Shown here piece by piece: positions 26,515 to 37,529 of a stretch of 64,000 bases of DNA; within the stretch, counting starts at the first letter, position 1, and each line of letters starts with the position of its first letter. The notes beneath the pieces were generated by a model. It did not search any database and had not been told where the DNA came from. It saw only the letters and a list, made by a program, of their open reading frames with translations. Source of the DNA: Paraclostridium dentum (GTDB taxonomy: Bacteria; Bacillota; Clostridia; Peptostreptococcales; Peptostreptococcaceae); NCBI RefSeq assembly GCF_012922555.1, contig NZ_WIPK01000006.1, positions 1-64,000 of the forward strand, read 5' to 3'. The position numbers were made by a program, and so were the translations under genes.

Positions 26515-26859
26515 ATGGAAATAAAAAGATATGAAGGAACTGGTAGAATGAGTAGAGCAGTTGTACATAACAACACAATATATTTATGTGGTCAAACACA
26601 CGGAGAAGGTGATGTTAAGGAACAAACTAAGATGGTATTACAAAAAGTAGAAGATTTACTAAATAAATATGATTCTGATAAAGATCATATATTATCTGTA
26701 ACTATATATTTAAGAGATATGAAAGACTTTGCTGATATGAACTCTGTTTGGGATGCTTGGGTAAACGAGGGTTCTGAGCCTGCTAGGGCTTGTGTTGAAG
26801 CTAGATTAGCTAGAGAAGCTTTATTAGTTGAGATGTCTGTTACTGCAGCAGTTAAATAA
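26515..26859 (+). CDS. RidA/YjgF-family enamine deaminase-like protein
   Basis: A 114-residue trimeric RidA-fold protein. ATG 26515 is supported by GGGAGGA ten bases upstream; the frame starts earlier at 26497 without a site. The fold ends with [11 protein letters not shown], containing the arginine that binds the imine/enamine carboxylate, followed by VEMSVTAAV with the conserved Glu. It removes reactive enamines or imines from PLP enzymes in characterised members, although several Rid subfamilies lack proven activity. Monocistronic, ending in a hairpin at 26868-26908. Confidence 0.9.
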   Translation: MEIKRYEGTGRMSRAVVHNNTIYLCGQTHGEGDVKEQTKMVLQKVEDLLNKYDSDKDHILSVTIYLRDMKDFADMNSVWDAWVNEGSEPARACVEARLAREALLVEMSVTAAVK

Positions 26860-26867
26860 TTAAGAAT

Positions 26868-26908
26868 AAAAGCTATAAAACACAAGTTTATTTGTATTTT
26901 ATAGCTTT
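26868..26908. terminator. Bidirectional terminator between ridA and the 412-residue gene
   Basis: AAAGCTATAAAA / TTTTATAGCTTT arms with a loop of about 17 bases and A and T runs on both sides, between convergent genes. Confidence 0.75.
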
Positions 26909-26912
26909 AAAA

Positions 26913-28151
26913 TTAAATTTCATTATTTTTTAATATAAAGTTTATACTATCCTCAGGTTTATCCTCTATATATTCTCCCATATACAAAGTATTCCCATTT
27001 TTTTCATCTACTACAACTATAGCATTTTTCAAATCCTCATCACCAGAGTACTCTCCTCTAATCGGCTTATAACTTCCCATACAAAGATACAGCTTTTTAT
27101 TTATAACTCTAAAAGATTCTATATGTGACATTTCATTTAATTTTTCAACTTTATACTCTTTGTTTTTATTTATTTTGTTATTTTTCAAATCGATTGTGTA
27201 TTGAATTATATTTGTATAACTCTCATCTCTATCATTTTTGTTAAGTAAATATAATTTTCCATTTTCTATGCTATATTGAATTGTATCTGTATCGATTGAT
27301 TCAATATCCTTATTATTAATTATAGGTCCTTCCATATATTCAAACTTATTTTTTTTCATATCATAATAAATTAAATATACTTCTCCATTTTTCTTTTTAT
27401 CATTGGGATAAGTTTCTATTGTTGAATACAATTTATCCTCATATTCAAAACATATCTGATTATTACTTATTATTATTTCACTATCTTTTTTCTTTTGAAC
27501 AAATTCTCCAACTTTATCAATTTCTTTTTTATTTAAATTAAATTTATAAATATCAATTGCTACATCACCACTACCTGTAATATTTCCTTTTGCAGAGTAC
27601 TCAACATCTTCAGATACACTAGATAATATATATATATCTTCATTTTTAATACCAACAGTTAGTCCATAAGAAAAATTACTTTCTCCATCAAAACTTTTTG
27701 GTAAATTTAAATCATATTCTTCAACATTACCACTCCTAAGGTTTTTATTAACTATTTTAAAACTTAAGTTAGCATCTCCTGTACCTGTATAGTTTATTCC
27801 CATATCCTCTATGTATCCTATATTTTCTTCACTACAATATCTCTGATTATCTTGATGTACATTTTTAAACATTTCCTTATGTTCATCTTTCACCTTAATA
27901 TTTTCACTTAGGTTGTATATTGACTTTGAATTCTTTTTCACTGTAAATTTATCTTTTGATGTTATAGTTTGAACATTTCCATACAATCCATTTTGAGTTT
28001 GAGATATAAATAATACATCTCCAATTTCATTCCTATCTCCCTTTATATCTACTAATTCATGCTTTGGTTGATTTATAATAACCCCTAATAAAACTAGTAT
28101 AAAAGAGAATACTGCTAATCCTAAAATTGTAATTGATAATTTTTTATTCAT
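26913..28151 (-). CDS. Extracytoplasmic beta-rich protein of the ABC operon
   Basis: A 412-residue protein with one N-terminal membrane helix (about residues 7-27) and a large external domain. It is rich in strands, polar and charged, with recurring Y/I-x-x-D and 'KLYL' type segments that suggest a propeller-like fold; no catalytic motif is seen. I do not recognise the family beyond this. It is the last gene of the GntR-ATPase-permease-this unit (13 bp from the permease), so it probably works with that transporter as an accessory or sensor. Confidence 0.82.
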   Translation of the reverse strand: MNKKLSITILGLAVFSFILVLLGVIINQPKHELVDIKGDRNEIGDVLFISQTQNGLYGNVQTITSKDKFTVKKNSKSIYNLSENIKVKDEHKEMFKNVHQDNQRYCSEENIGYIEDMGINYTGTGDANLSFKIVNKNLRSGNVEEYDLNLPKSFDGESNFSYGLTVGIKNEDIYILSSVSEDVEYSAKGNITGSGDVAIDIYKFNLNKKEIDKVGEFVQKKKDSEIIISNNQICFEYEDKLYSTIETYPNDKKKNGEVYLIYYDMKKNKFEYMEGPIINNKDIESIDTDTIQYSIENGKLYLLNKNDRDESYTNIIQYTIDLKNNKINKNKEYKVEKLNEMSHIESFRVINKKLYLCMGSYKPIRGEYSGDEDLKNAIVVVDEKNGNTLYMGEYIEDKPEDSINFILKNNEI

Positions 28152-28163
28152 ATAAATCCTCCT

Positions 28164-28988
28164 TTATACACAAACCCTTTTATTTATTAATCTATACGAA
28201 ATCAAGATAGATACCATAAGCAGTAAAATATAATACATTATGTGATTTAGTAGTAAGTTTCCTAAAATCCCACTATCTAATCCTATTATAAATACATATC
28301 CTATTATAGTAATTAAAATGTATCCAACCCCTAATAATACTCCCACTTTTTTAAATGATCTTTCTATTAACACTCCAGTAAATATAACTACAACAGCAAG
28401 TATTACCCCAAATGAATCTATCATTAAAAAATCTAATAAGTATGGTGATACTACATTTATTTGATTAACTGACTGCATCATATTAGAGTATACGTTCGCA
28501 AAATTTGGAGAACTTATTCCTGCAAGTATTTTTATAATATTTAAATCAATATACCAAAATAAAAATTGACATGCGATCACTCCATATATCATAACAATTA
28601 CCATAATTAGCTTAGCTATATATATATTAAATCTTGGTTGTGGAAGGCTTAATAATGTATATATGGTTTTACTTTTTGAATAGTAGTCTCTATACCATAT
28701 AATAGTTGCATATAATAAGCAAAATAATACCGCTACTCCTAAAGCCATACTCCCATATACGTATATATCATTTTTTGTAAATTCATTTACAAAACTATAA
28801 CCTAAATTAGTTTTCAATATATCTATATTCATAGGCAAATTATTTTCTAAACTAATCCTTTTTACAGAATCATATAAAGTTTTCATAACTCCAGCTAAGT
28901 TAGCTATCAATAAGGTTCCTATAAGCAAGAAGTAAAGTTTGTATATTCTTTTAAATTCTATATTATATAAAGTGAGTATCCTATTCAC
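28164..28988 (-). CDS. ABC transporter membrane subunit (ABC-2-like)
   Basis: A 274-residue permease with six hydrophobic segments: near 17-38, 76-98, 125-147, about 185-205, 215-238 and 245-266. Start is GTG 28988 with a GGAGG site, overlapping the ATPase stop by 8 bases, so the two are translationally coupled. Substrate is unknown. The YtrA-type regulator at the head of the operon is typical of ABC systems that respond to envelope stress or antibiotics in Firmicutes. Confidence 0.88.
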   Translation of the reverse strand: MNRILTLYNIEFKRIYKLYFLLIGTLLIANLAGVMKTLYDSVKRISLENNLPMNIDILKTNLGYSFVNEFTKNDIYVYGSMALGVAVLFCLLYATIIWYRDYYSKSKTIYTLLSLPQPRFNIYIAKLIMVIVMIYGVIACQFLFWYIDLNIIKILAGISSPNFANVYSNMMQSVNQINVVSPYLLDFLMIDSFGVILAVVVIFTGVLIERSFKKVGVLLGVGYILITIIGYVFIIGLDSGILGNLLLNHIMYYILLLMVSILISYRLINKRVCV

Positions 28989-29673
28989 CTTTATATACCT
29001 CCCTCATTTTATCTATTATTGATTTTCCTTCTTCTTCACGAGTCTTTTCTGCATTGAAAACTAGAGAAAGTTTCCCCTCATCAATAAGAATTACGTCATC
29101 TGCTATCATTTCAATTTCAGCAATCTCATGGGTAGTTATTATTATACTTTGTTCATCACCTACATACTTAGTCATTACACCTAAAAAATCTTCTCTTTTA
29201 AATATATCTATTCCTGAAAATGGTTCATCTAATATAGTATACTTAGCATTTTGAGCAAAGCCTAGTATAATTTTAACCCTAGCAATATTTCCCTTTGAAA
29301 GCTCTGAAATTTTTTTATCATCAGTCAAATTGAACAATTTCAGCATATCATATGCTTTTTCTCTATCCCATTTTTTATAAAATTCTTTCATAAATTCAAA
29401 ACTTTCTTTTATTGTAAGTTGTGCAAAATAGTTGTCCACATCTGGGACAAAAGCTACTTTTTCATATGTTTTATAATCTATTTTTTCTCCATCTATTAAT
29501 ATTTCACCTCTATCTAATTTTACAAGTCCGCATATAGATTTCAAAATAGTCGACTTTCCAACACCGTTTATTCCTAAAATGCAAGTTATCTTTCCCTCAT
29601 GGATTTCAAAGGATATATTGTCTAATGCTTTTACTTTTTTGTACTTTTTACTAGCATTTTTTATTTCTATCAA
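28981..29673 (-). CDS. ABC transporter ATP-binding protein
   Basis: A 230-residue ATPase. The Walker A motif is GINGVGKST (about 34-42), the signature is ELSKGN (degenerate from LSGGQ), Walker B is YTILDEPFSGID, and the switch histidine is in ITTHEI. Start is TTG 29673 behind GAGGGG. It forms a transporter with the permease encoded next. The altered signature (LSKGN) is shared by several YtrB/EcsA-like ATPases and does not imply inactivity. Confidence 0.93.
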   Translation of the reverse strand: MIEIKNASKKYKKVKALDNISFEIHEGKITCILGINGVGKSTILKSICGLVKLDRGEILIDGEKIDYKTYEKVAFVPDVDNYFAQLTIKESFEFMKEFYKKWDREKAYDMLKLFNLTDDKKISELSKGNIARVKIILGFAQNAKYTILDEPFSGIDIFKREDFLGVMTKYVGDEQSIIITTHEIAEIEMIADDVILIDEGKLSLVFNAEKTREEEGKSIIDKMREVYKGE

Positions 29674-29684
29674 ATTTACCCCTC

Positions 29685-30041
29685 CTAAAACCTATCATTT
29701 ATTATGTTTATAACTTCTTCTTTTTTAACATTTATAGCTTTCATGCTTGCTATAAACGAATCCATGGATTCATTTATTAAATCTTCCTTTATTTTTGTTA
29801 TTATAGAACTATCATCCGTTATATTACTTTGATAGTTTCTATGAGTCGTTATTATCCCCATTTCTTCCATTTCTTTATATGCTTTTTGAACAGTATTTGG
29901 ATTTACTTTTATCATAACTGCCATATCTCTCCTTGACGGTATGCTATCTCCTATTCCTAATTCGCCTATTACAATTTGTTGCTTTATATATCGTATAATT
30001 TGAATATATACTGGTTCTTTATCGTTTGGAATAAAACTCAT
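29685..30041 (-). CDS. GntR-family (YtrA subfamily) transcriptional regulator
   Basis: A 118-residue repressor-type protein. ATG 30041 has a GGAGGTG site; the frame continues upstream without one. The winged helix-turn-helix covers residues about 10-75 (PVYIQIIRYIKQQIV, SIPSRRDMAVMIKVNPNTVQKAYKEMEEMGII). A short C-terminal helical dimerisation tail of about 40 residues defines YtrA rather than the large-effector FadR/HutC classes. It heads the ABC operon, and its promoter is embedded in a perfect dyad (30083-30116), so autoregulation is very likely. Confidence 0.93.
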   Translation of the reverse strand: MSFIPNDKEPVYIQIIRYIKQQIVIGELGIGDSIPSRRDMAVMIKVNPNTVQKAYKEMEEMGIITTHRNYQSNITDDSSIITKIKEDLINESMDSFIASMKAINVKKEEVINIINDRF

Positions 30042-30082
30042 AATTTTCACCTCCGTATCACTGTACCATGCAAATAGTACAC

Positions 30083-30120
30083 CTCTAAGTGTATTATATA
30101 TATAGTACACTTAGAGTTCA
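30083..30120 (-). promoter_or_regulatory. Promoter and operator of the GntR-ABC operon
   Basis: Perfect 11-bp arms CTCTAAGTGTA (30083-30093) and TACACTTAGAG (30106-30116) around 12 bp. On the minus strand TTGAAC, 17 bp and TATAAT lie entirely within or at the edge of the dyad, so bound regulator would cover the promoter. The GTGTA...TACAC core fits YtrA-type operators. Confidence 0.82.
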
Positions 30121-30229
30121 ACTGTAAATTTAAGTATAAAGTCATTTATATATATAAATACATTTAATTTGTTAACCCATACATAATAAAGCCCTTATAT
30201 TTATATAAATAAATTAAGGAGGTGATTTT

Positions 30230-30718
30230 ATTTTAGATAAACTTAAATCCTCTATGAAAAATCAATTTAATATATACGAAAACTATAAAGTGTCTGGCTA
30301 TAATTTTGATTTTATGGGGGAGTATATACTTACCAATTCAAAATACTTCTTAAATAAAAAAAGAGTAATTTGGTCTTATGATAATAAAGAGTATGTATTT
30401 GCAAAAGAATTAGATAATCTATCCATTGATTACTTAGAAAAAAACTTATTATCTTTTACTGATTTTGCTATGAATGACCTTGTACAAGTCGATGAAAATC
30501 ACATGTCTACAACTATAACTCTCTTTGTATCTACAAATCATATCGATAAAATTTTAAAATCTAAAATACCCAAGATAAAAAAAAGAAAAAGCTATATGTT
30601 AGGACTTAAAGGCTATTCATCACTCAGAATAATTCTTTTTGATAAATCCACAAATGAATTTATTTATAACTGCGATTCTAAAGATGTTATTCATTTTTAT
30701 AAGGAGGTTTTATTATGA
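30230..30718 (+). CDS. Small partner protein of CstA, probable ATT start
   Basis: Soluble, unrecognised protein of about 160 residues with alternating charged and aromatic segments. It overlaps cstA by four bases (ATGA), so it is translationally coupled to it. The only in-frame ATG (30254) has no ribosome binding site, whereas AAGGAGGTG (30216-30224) sits five bases before the in-frame ATT at 30230. I therefore give the ATT as the likely start; the ATG would shorten the protein by eight residues to 154. Patterns such as YSSLRIILFD and IKKRKSYMLG do not match a family I know. A role in regulating or assembling the CstA transporter is inferred from position. Confidence 0.72.
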   Translation: MLDKLKSSMKNQFNIYENYKVSGYNFDFMGEYILTNSKYFLNKKRVIWSYDNKEYVFAKELDNLSIDYLEKNLLSFTDFAMNDLVQVDENHMSTTITLFVSTNHIDKILKSKIPKIKKRKSYMLGLKGYSSLRIILFDKSTNEFIYNCDSKDVIHFYKEVLL

Positions 30719-32337
30719 ATTCATTAACACTACTTTTAATAAGTGCACTTATTCTTTTTATAGGATATGTATGTTATGGTGGATATTTAGCTAAAAAATG
30801 GGGAGTAGATGATACAAGAAAAACACCCGCTCATACTAAATATGATGGGGTTGACTATGTTCCTGCTAAATCTCCAGTATTACTTGGACATCACTTTGCT
30901 TCAATTGCTGGTGCTGGTCCTATAGTAGGTCCTATCCAAGCAGCTATATTTGGTTGGATACCAGTTGCCCTTTGGGTATTAATAGGTAGTATTTTCTTTG
31001 GTGGTGTTCAAGACTTTGGTTCTTTATTTGCATCTATTAGGCATGAGGGTAAATCTATAGGTGAAATAATAGAATCCAACATGGGTAAAAAGGGGAAAAA
31101 ACTTTTCGCATTATTTGCTTGGTTAACTCTAGTTTTAGTTGTTGCAGCCTTTGCAAATATAGTGGCTGATAACTTTGTTTCTACCCCACAAGCTGCTAGC
31201 GCTTCAATATTTTTTATAGCTTTAGCAATTTTGTTTGGTATAGCAGTTTATAGATTTAAAATGCCTTTAATTCCAGCTTCTGTAGTAGGTGTTCTAATGT
31301 TATTTGGATGTATTTACTTAGGTTTTTTATTCCCTATAGCTTTAAGTAAACAAACTTGGATAATATTACTTATGATCTATATTTTCATAGCCTCTGTAAC
31401 TCCAGTTTGGATATTACTTCAACCTAGAGATTATCTTAACTCTTATCTATTATATGCAATGATAATTGGAGCCCTTTTAGGTATTGTTATATTAAGACCA
31501 GAAATACAAATGGATGGATTTATAGGCTTTAATGTCGGAGGTCAATACTTATTCCCTGTACTATTTGTAACCGTTGCTTGTGGAGCTATTTCAGGATTTC
31601 ATTCACTTGTTGGATCTGGTACATCTTCAAAACAATTGTATAAAGAATCCGATGCTAAAAAAATAGGTTATGGAGCTATGCTTATAGAAGGTCTTCTTGC
31701 AATTGTTGCTCTTATAACTGTAGCTTATATTTCTAACAAACAATTTGGAAGTTTATTAGGAAACGGTGGACCTGTCAACGTATTCTCTGAAGGAATCGCT
31801 AATTTTATGGCATCATTTGGTATACCATTCGGCATAGGTAAAACATTTACATCACTTGCTATATCTGCATTTGCGCTTACATCTTTAGATACTGCTACTA
31901 GACTTGGTAGATTTATATTCCAAGAGTTTTTCGATACAAATGGATTGAACAACAAAGAAGCTACAAAAGTCAATCCACTTAGCAATATGTATGTTTCTAC
32001 AACTATAACAGTTGTATGTTCTGGTCTTTTAGCTGTTATGGGATATGAAAAAATATGGCCTATATTCGGATCTGCAAACCAACTTTTAGCAGCAATAGCA
32101 TTAATGGCCATAGCTATATGGCTTGCTAATTCAAATAAGAGCTTTAAAGAATTTATAATTCCTATCATTTTTATGTTTATAGTTACTATAGTATCATTAT
32201 GTTTTAATATAAAAGCTAATATAGGGGTCAATTATGCACTTGTAATAATAGCAGTTCTTTTGCTTGTTTTAGCTATTATATTAATAAAAGAAGCTATTAT
32301 GTTTATAAAAAAAGAAAAAATAAAAAACTTTAAATAA
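30715..32337 (+). CDS. cstA: Carbon starvation protein CstA family peptide/pyruvate transporter
   Basis: A 540-residue membrane transporter with about 16 helices. The CstA N-terminus is clear: DTRKTPAHTKYDGVDYVPAKS, then LLGHHFASIAGAGPIVGP and GGVQDFGSLFASIRHEG. The C-terminal part has SALDTATRLGRF-like ALTSLDTATRLGRFIFQE. Family members take up peptides or pyruvate under carbon limitation. It is coupled to the small upstream gene and ends at the terminator 32339-32378. Confidence 0.95.
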   Translation: MNSLTLLLISALILFIGYVCYGGYLAKKWGVDDTRKTPAHTKYDGVDYVPAKSPVLLGHHFASIAGAGPIVGPIQAAIFGWIPVALWVLIGSIFFGGVQDFGSLFASIRHEGKSIGEIIESNMGKKGKKLFALFAWLTLVLVVAAFANIVADNFVSTPQAASASIFFIALAILFGIAVYRFKMPLIPASVVGVLMLFGCIYLGFLFPIALSKQTWIILLMIYIFIASVTPVWILLQPRDYLNSYLLYAMIIGALLGIVILRPEIQMDGFIGFNVGGQYLFPVLFVTVACGAISGFHSLVGSGTSSKQLYKESDAKKIGYGAMLIEGLLAIVALITVAYISNKQFGSLLGNGGPVNVFSEGIANFMASFGIPFGIGKTFTSLAISAFALTSLDTATRLGRFIFQEFFDTNGLNNKEATKVNPLSNMYVSTTITVVCSGLLAVMGYEKIWPIFGSANQLLAAIALMAIAIWLANSNKSFKEFIIPIIFMFIVTIVSLCFNIKANIGVNYALVIIAVLLLVLAIILIKEAIMFIKKEKIKNFK

Positions 32338-32338
32338 A

Positions 32339-32378
32339 TAAAAAATAAGCTATCTTAAAAAAGATAGCTTATTTTTTA
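32339..32378. terminator. Bidirectional terminator between cstA and the DUF975 gene
   Basis: AAATAAGCTATCTT / AAGATAGCTTATTT arms, an AAAA loop and flanking A and T runs between convergent genes. Confidence 0.92.
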
Positions 32379-33086
32379 TTTATTTAAATAGTTAAAACTT
32401 AAATCTCTATAAAAGTTTGCTTGAGTTAAACTTATATATGGAATTAGCCATAAAAAACCTATTCCAAATGTAAGTGCAGATAAAATAGCCCAGCCTATAA
32501 AGCTTAACTCTATAACAAAAAATTTCCATTTATTACCCTTCATCATTTTTATACTTAATCCCATAGCTTCTATAGTACCTAAGTGCTCATGTTCTATTAT
32601 TATATATGGAGTTAGCATTAAAGCTAGTTCAAGTATAGTTAAAAGTATTAACAGTACCAATATCACCAAAATTCCAAATATAAATCCTGCTCCGAATCCC
32701 GATTCCGAAAAAGTAAATACAACTGTTCCGCCTAGTGCTATACCTATTATAATAAATGTAGCTACAAATACAATTGCAGATAATATAACTGTATATATTA
32801 ATGCCTTTATAAATTTACTTTTAGAAACTAAAACATCTGAAAAAGAACCATTCCCCATTTTTTCAACAAACATTAAGTAAAAGTTAGGAATTCCTATAGT
32901 TATAAATACTCCAAATCCAAATGACACTACAAACATTACTAAAGCTAATAACATAGAGTCTGATTGTCCTTGCAACATACTTATTATTATAGATGCTACA
33001 CTATAAGATAGTGTCAATAATACAGGTATCTTCCAATTTCCCTTTAATTGACTTTTCGATAATTCTTTTAGTTGAACTCTATCGAT
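32376..33086 (-). CDS. DUF975 family membrane protein, start uncertain
   Basis: A membrane protein of about 236-253 residues with five or six hydrophobic segments and the DUF975 opening LKELSKSQLKGNWKIPVLLTL. The family normally starts close to DRVQLKE. Here the strong ribosome binding site AGGGGG is placed for the in-frame ATC at 33086; no ATG, GTG or TTG is available there. The nearest ATG in frame (33137) lies upstream of that site with no Shine-Dalgarno of its own. Function unknown; integral membrane location is clear. It is monocistronic and ends in the shared terminator. Confidence 0.8.
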   Translation of the reverse strand: MDRVQLKELSKSQLKGNWKIPVLLTLSYSVASIIISMLQGQSDSMLLALVMFVVSFGFGVFITIGIPNFYLMFVEKMGNGSFSDVLVSKSKFIKALIYTVILSAIVFVATFIIIGIALGGTVVFTFSESGFGAGFIFGILVILVLLILLTILELALMLTPYIIIEHEHLGTIEAMGLSIKMMKGNKWKFFVIELSFIGWAILSALTFGIGFLWLIPYISLTQANFYRDLSFNYLNK

Positions 33087-33228
33087 TTTAAACGCCCCCT
33101 TATTTTTAATTTGTATGACATTTAAAACTACATACATTATATTATATTAAAAACTTTTTATTTATTGATTAAATTATTAATTTATTGATATATATATTAT
33201 ATAAAAAATTTTTTCGAGGTGATTTTTA

Positions 33229-33996
33229 ATGATAACAATAATTTCCCCCGCAACAACTATGAGTTTTGATATAAACACTAATTTCAAGTCTTCTACTCCT
33301 TTTTTTGAGTCTGAAGTTAAGTATCTTATCTCTATTTTAAAAAAGTTAACTAAAGATGAAATAAGTGATCTAATGAATCTAAGCAATGACTTAACTAATT
33401 TAAATTTTGATAGATATCAAACATTAGGGACTGAATCTAGCAAATACTTACAAGCTTTACTTGCTTTTGATGGTCAAGTATTTAATTGCATTAAAGTAAA
33501 TGAATTTGATGAGTCAGACTTTGAATTTGCAAATGCTCATTTAAGAATCTTATCAGGTTTGTATGGTGTACTAAAACCTTTAGATATGATACAATCTTAT
33601 AGACTTGAAATGAAAGCTAAATTAAAAAATGAACAAGGAAATGACTTGTATAAATTTTGGAAAGAAAAAATAACTGATTATATTTATAATGAAATTAATA
33701 ATCAGGAAAATAAAACTCTGCTTAATTTATCATCAAATGAATATTCTAAAGCTATAAATATTAAAAAATTATCTAAAGATTTTCAAGTTGTAAATGTAGA
33801 GTTTAAAGACTTCAAAGAAAGTAGTAATACTTATAAAGTTATAGGTATTTACTCAAAAAAAGCTAGGGGTAACCTAACTAGCTACATAATTAAAAACAAA
33901 ATAGATTCTATAGAAGGTATTAAAAACTTTAATTACGATGGATATACTTTTAATGCAAATTTATCTGATAGTAATTCAATAATATTTACTAGATAG
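33229..33996 (+). CDS. yaaA: Peroxide stress protein YaaA (UPF0246/DUF328)
   Basis: A 255-residue soluble protein. Family hallmarks are ISPATTMSFD near the N-terminus, DGQVFNCI, HLRILSGLYGVLKPLDMIQSYRLEM, and LLNLSSNEYSKAI, with IGIYSKKARG near the end. YaaA limits intracellular iron and oxidative DNA damage in E. coli, and a DNA-binding helix-hairpin-helix cleft is known there; the role in clostridia is untested. ATG follows GAGGTG. Its normal length and all motifs are intact. Confidence 0.93.
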   Translation: MITIISPATTMSFDINTNFKSSTPFFESEVKYLISILKKLTKDEISDLMNLSNDLTNLNFDRYQTLGTESSKYLQALLAFDGQVFNCIKVNEFDESDFEFANAHLRILSGLYGVLKPLDMIQSYRLEMKAKLKNEQGNDLYKFWKEKITDYIYNEINNQENKTLLNLSSNEYSKAINIKKLSKDFQVVNVEFKDFKESSNTYKVIGIYSKKARGNLTSYIIKNKIDSIEGIKNFNYDGYTFNANLSDSNSIIFTR

Positions 33997-34074
33997 TAAC
34001 AATTATTATTTTTAGATTAAAAAGTATTATTTTGGGTATATATCATTTGACTTAAAATTTGGAGGTTTCTGACT

Positions 34075-34842
34075 ATGAAGTATAACTACACACAAGAGTT
34101 AAATAATATATTAAATAAAACATATAAAGAAATTATTTTTAGAATGGCTTTAAGTAATGAAAACATAGATTTTTCAAAAGAAAATTTAGATAAAACAAAA
34201 GAGCTACTTTTAAGTGAAAAAGTTTTTATTGGAAGTGATTTAGATAAGTTTATTATAAACTGTATCCCATTAGGCCATGAGGGGAACTTATTTAGAGTAT
34301 CAATATCAAAACATCATGACAGACTTCATCCAAGATTTGAAAACTATAAAGGAGAGCCTGTATCTGATTCTAGTTATTCTAAATTTGGACTTTTACTTTG
34401 GGAAGAACATATGAACAATTTATTAATATCAGATATTCAATCATTATTTAGCCAAGAAGAGTTTGTAAACTTTGTGAATAATGATTTAGATAGTTGTTTG
34501 AACGAGTTATCAATTAAGTTAGATAAATATAAAAATAATTCAATAAAAATAGAATTTAAAAACAAAGAAAGCTTATTGAGCACAATTGCTGATATGATAG
34601 TTAATGAGTCTCTTGATTTTGAATTTGCTCATATATTAGTTGATATGGATAAACTTAGAGATGATATGGCTAAAATGTCTACTACATTTGACGTTTATAA
34701 TGAATTCGATAAATTAGAGGACGATACTAAATATTGCATAATAAATTATCCTAAATACAATTATGACGAATTAATTGAAGTATTAACAAAGGATTATGGA
34801 TTTAAATTATTAAATGAAAATTGTTTATCAAAAAACAAGTAA
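34075..34842 (+). CDS. Unrecognised soluble protein (255 residues)
   Basis: The gene has a GGAGGT site seven bases before ATG and a terminator. The protein is acidic, Asn/Asp/Leu-rich, with alternating helices and no signal, membrane segment or cysteine-metal motif. A conserved-looking patch HEGNLFRVSISKHHDRLHPRFENYKGE near residues 73-99 contains several His and Arg residues and could be a ligand or catalytic site. I do not recognise the family. It follows yaaA by 78 bp on the same strand. Confidence 0.8.
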   Translation: MKYNYTQELNNILNKTYKEIIFRMALSNENIDFSKENLDKTKELLLSEKVFIGSDLDKFIINCIPLGHEGNLFRVSISKHHDRLHPRFENYKGEPVSDSSYSKFGLLLWEEHMNNLLISDIQSLFSQEEFVNFVNNDLDSCLNELSIKLDKYKNNSIKIEFKNKESLLSTIADMIVNESLDFEFAHILVDMDKLRDDMAKMSTTFDVYNEFDKLEDDTKYCIINYPKYNYDELIEVLTKDYGFKLLNENCLSKNK

Positions 34843-34845
34843 AAC

Positions 34846-34894
34846 AAAAGGGTAACTATATAATTTTAGGAATAAAATTATATAGTTACCTTTT
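34846..34894. terminator. Bidirectional terminator after the 255-residue gene
   Basis: Long arms AAGGTAACTATATAATTTTA-like (34849-34868) paired with 34874-34893 around GGAA, followed by TTTTT. It serves the convergent GerMN lipoprotein gene too. Confidence 0.9.
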
Positions 34895-34905
34895 TAATTG
34901 ATTTA

Positions 34906-35472
34906 TTATCTTTTTATTACACTACCAAAGAAGTCAACGTCTATATGATCAAACTCTACATTTGTTTTTCCTTCATAAGTAATGTATATGCCATCAATCC
35001 ATTTACCTTTGTAATCTCGTTGGAGTAAACTTTCAACAATTGTGTATATTGTTACACTAGCTCCTGTACTTCCTTGAAAAAATTTATTGCTCCAAAATTT
35101 GTTTACTTTGTCTTCTTTAATATTTATGTAAGCTATATTATTCTCTATTTTAATTAACTCTATTGGAGCATTTTTAAATTGTAATTTTGATACTTCTTTG
35201 ATAATTATATTTACTTTATCATTCATAGATAAATTATCATCGATTTTGATATCACTTATTATTTTCTTTTCACTTGTATTAGAATCCATACTTATTATTT
35301 TAGCTTCATAAGTTTTTGAGTTTTTTTCCTCATTTTGCTTATCAGTATTTAAATTACTAGATACTTGTATCTCAGATTCATTATTACCTTTAACATCAAC
35401 CTTGTTGTTGCATCCGCTTAAAACCAATATACATATAAATATTAAGCAAAAAAATTTTTTTAACTTTTTCAT
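34906..35472 (-). CDS. GerMN-domain lipoprotein
   Basis: A 188-residue lipoprotein from ATG 35472 (GGAGGT site; the frame extends upstream without one). The signal peptide ends in VLSGC (Cys about 21). After a Ser/Asn-rich linker the C-terminal GerMN domain is recognisable by GSTGASVTIYTIVESLLQRDY and NVEFDHIDVDFF-like strands. GerMN domains occur in GerM of spore formers and in LpqB-like envelope proteins; a role in envelope or spore assembly is likely but not specific. Monocistronic. Confidence 0.82.
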   Translation of the reverse strand: MKKLKKFFCLIFICILVLSGCNNKVDVKGNNESEIQVSSNLNTDKQNEEKNSKTYEAKIISMDSNTSEKKIISDIKIDDNLSMNDKVNIIIKEVSKLQFKNAPIELIKIENNIAYINIKEDKVNKFWSNKFFQGSTGASVTIYTIVESLLQRDYKGKWIDGIYITYEGKTNVEFDHIDVDFFGSVIKR

Positions 35473-35547
35473 ATTTATACCTCCATATTTTACATATAAC
35501 ATCTATTTTAATTATATGAATCAAATATAGAAATATTTTATATATTT

Positions 35548-37494
<1,947 letters not shown>

Positions 37495-37527
37495 AAATAG
37501 GTGTGAATATAATCACACCTATTTTAA
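37495..37527 (-). terminator. Terminator of pflB
   Basis: AAATAGGTGTGA / TCACACCTATTT perfect arms and a short loop, directly after the stop at 37530, followed by T-rich sequence on the minus strand. Confidence 0.85.
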
Positions 37528-37529
37528 AT

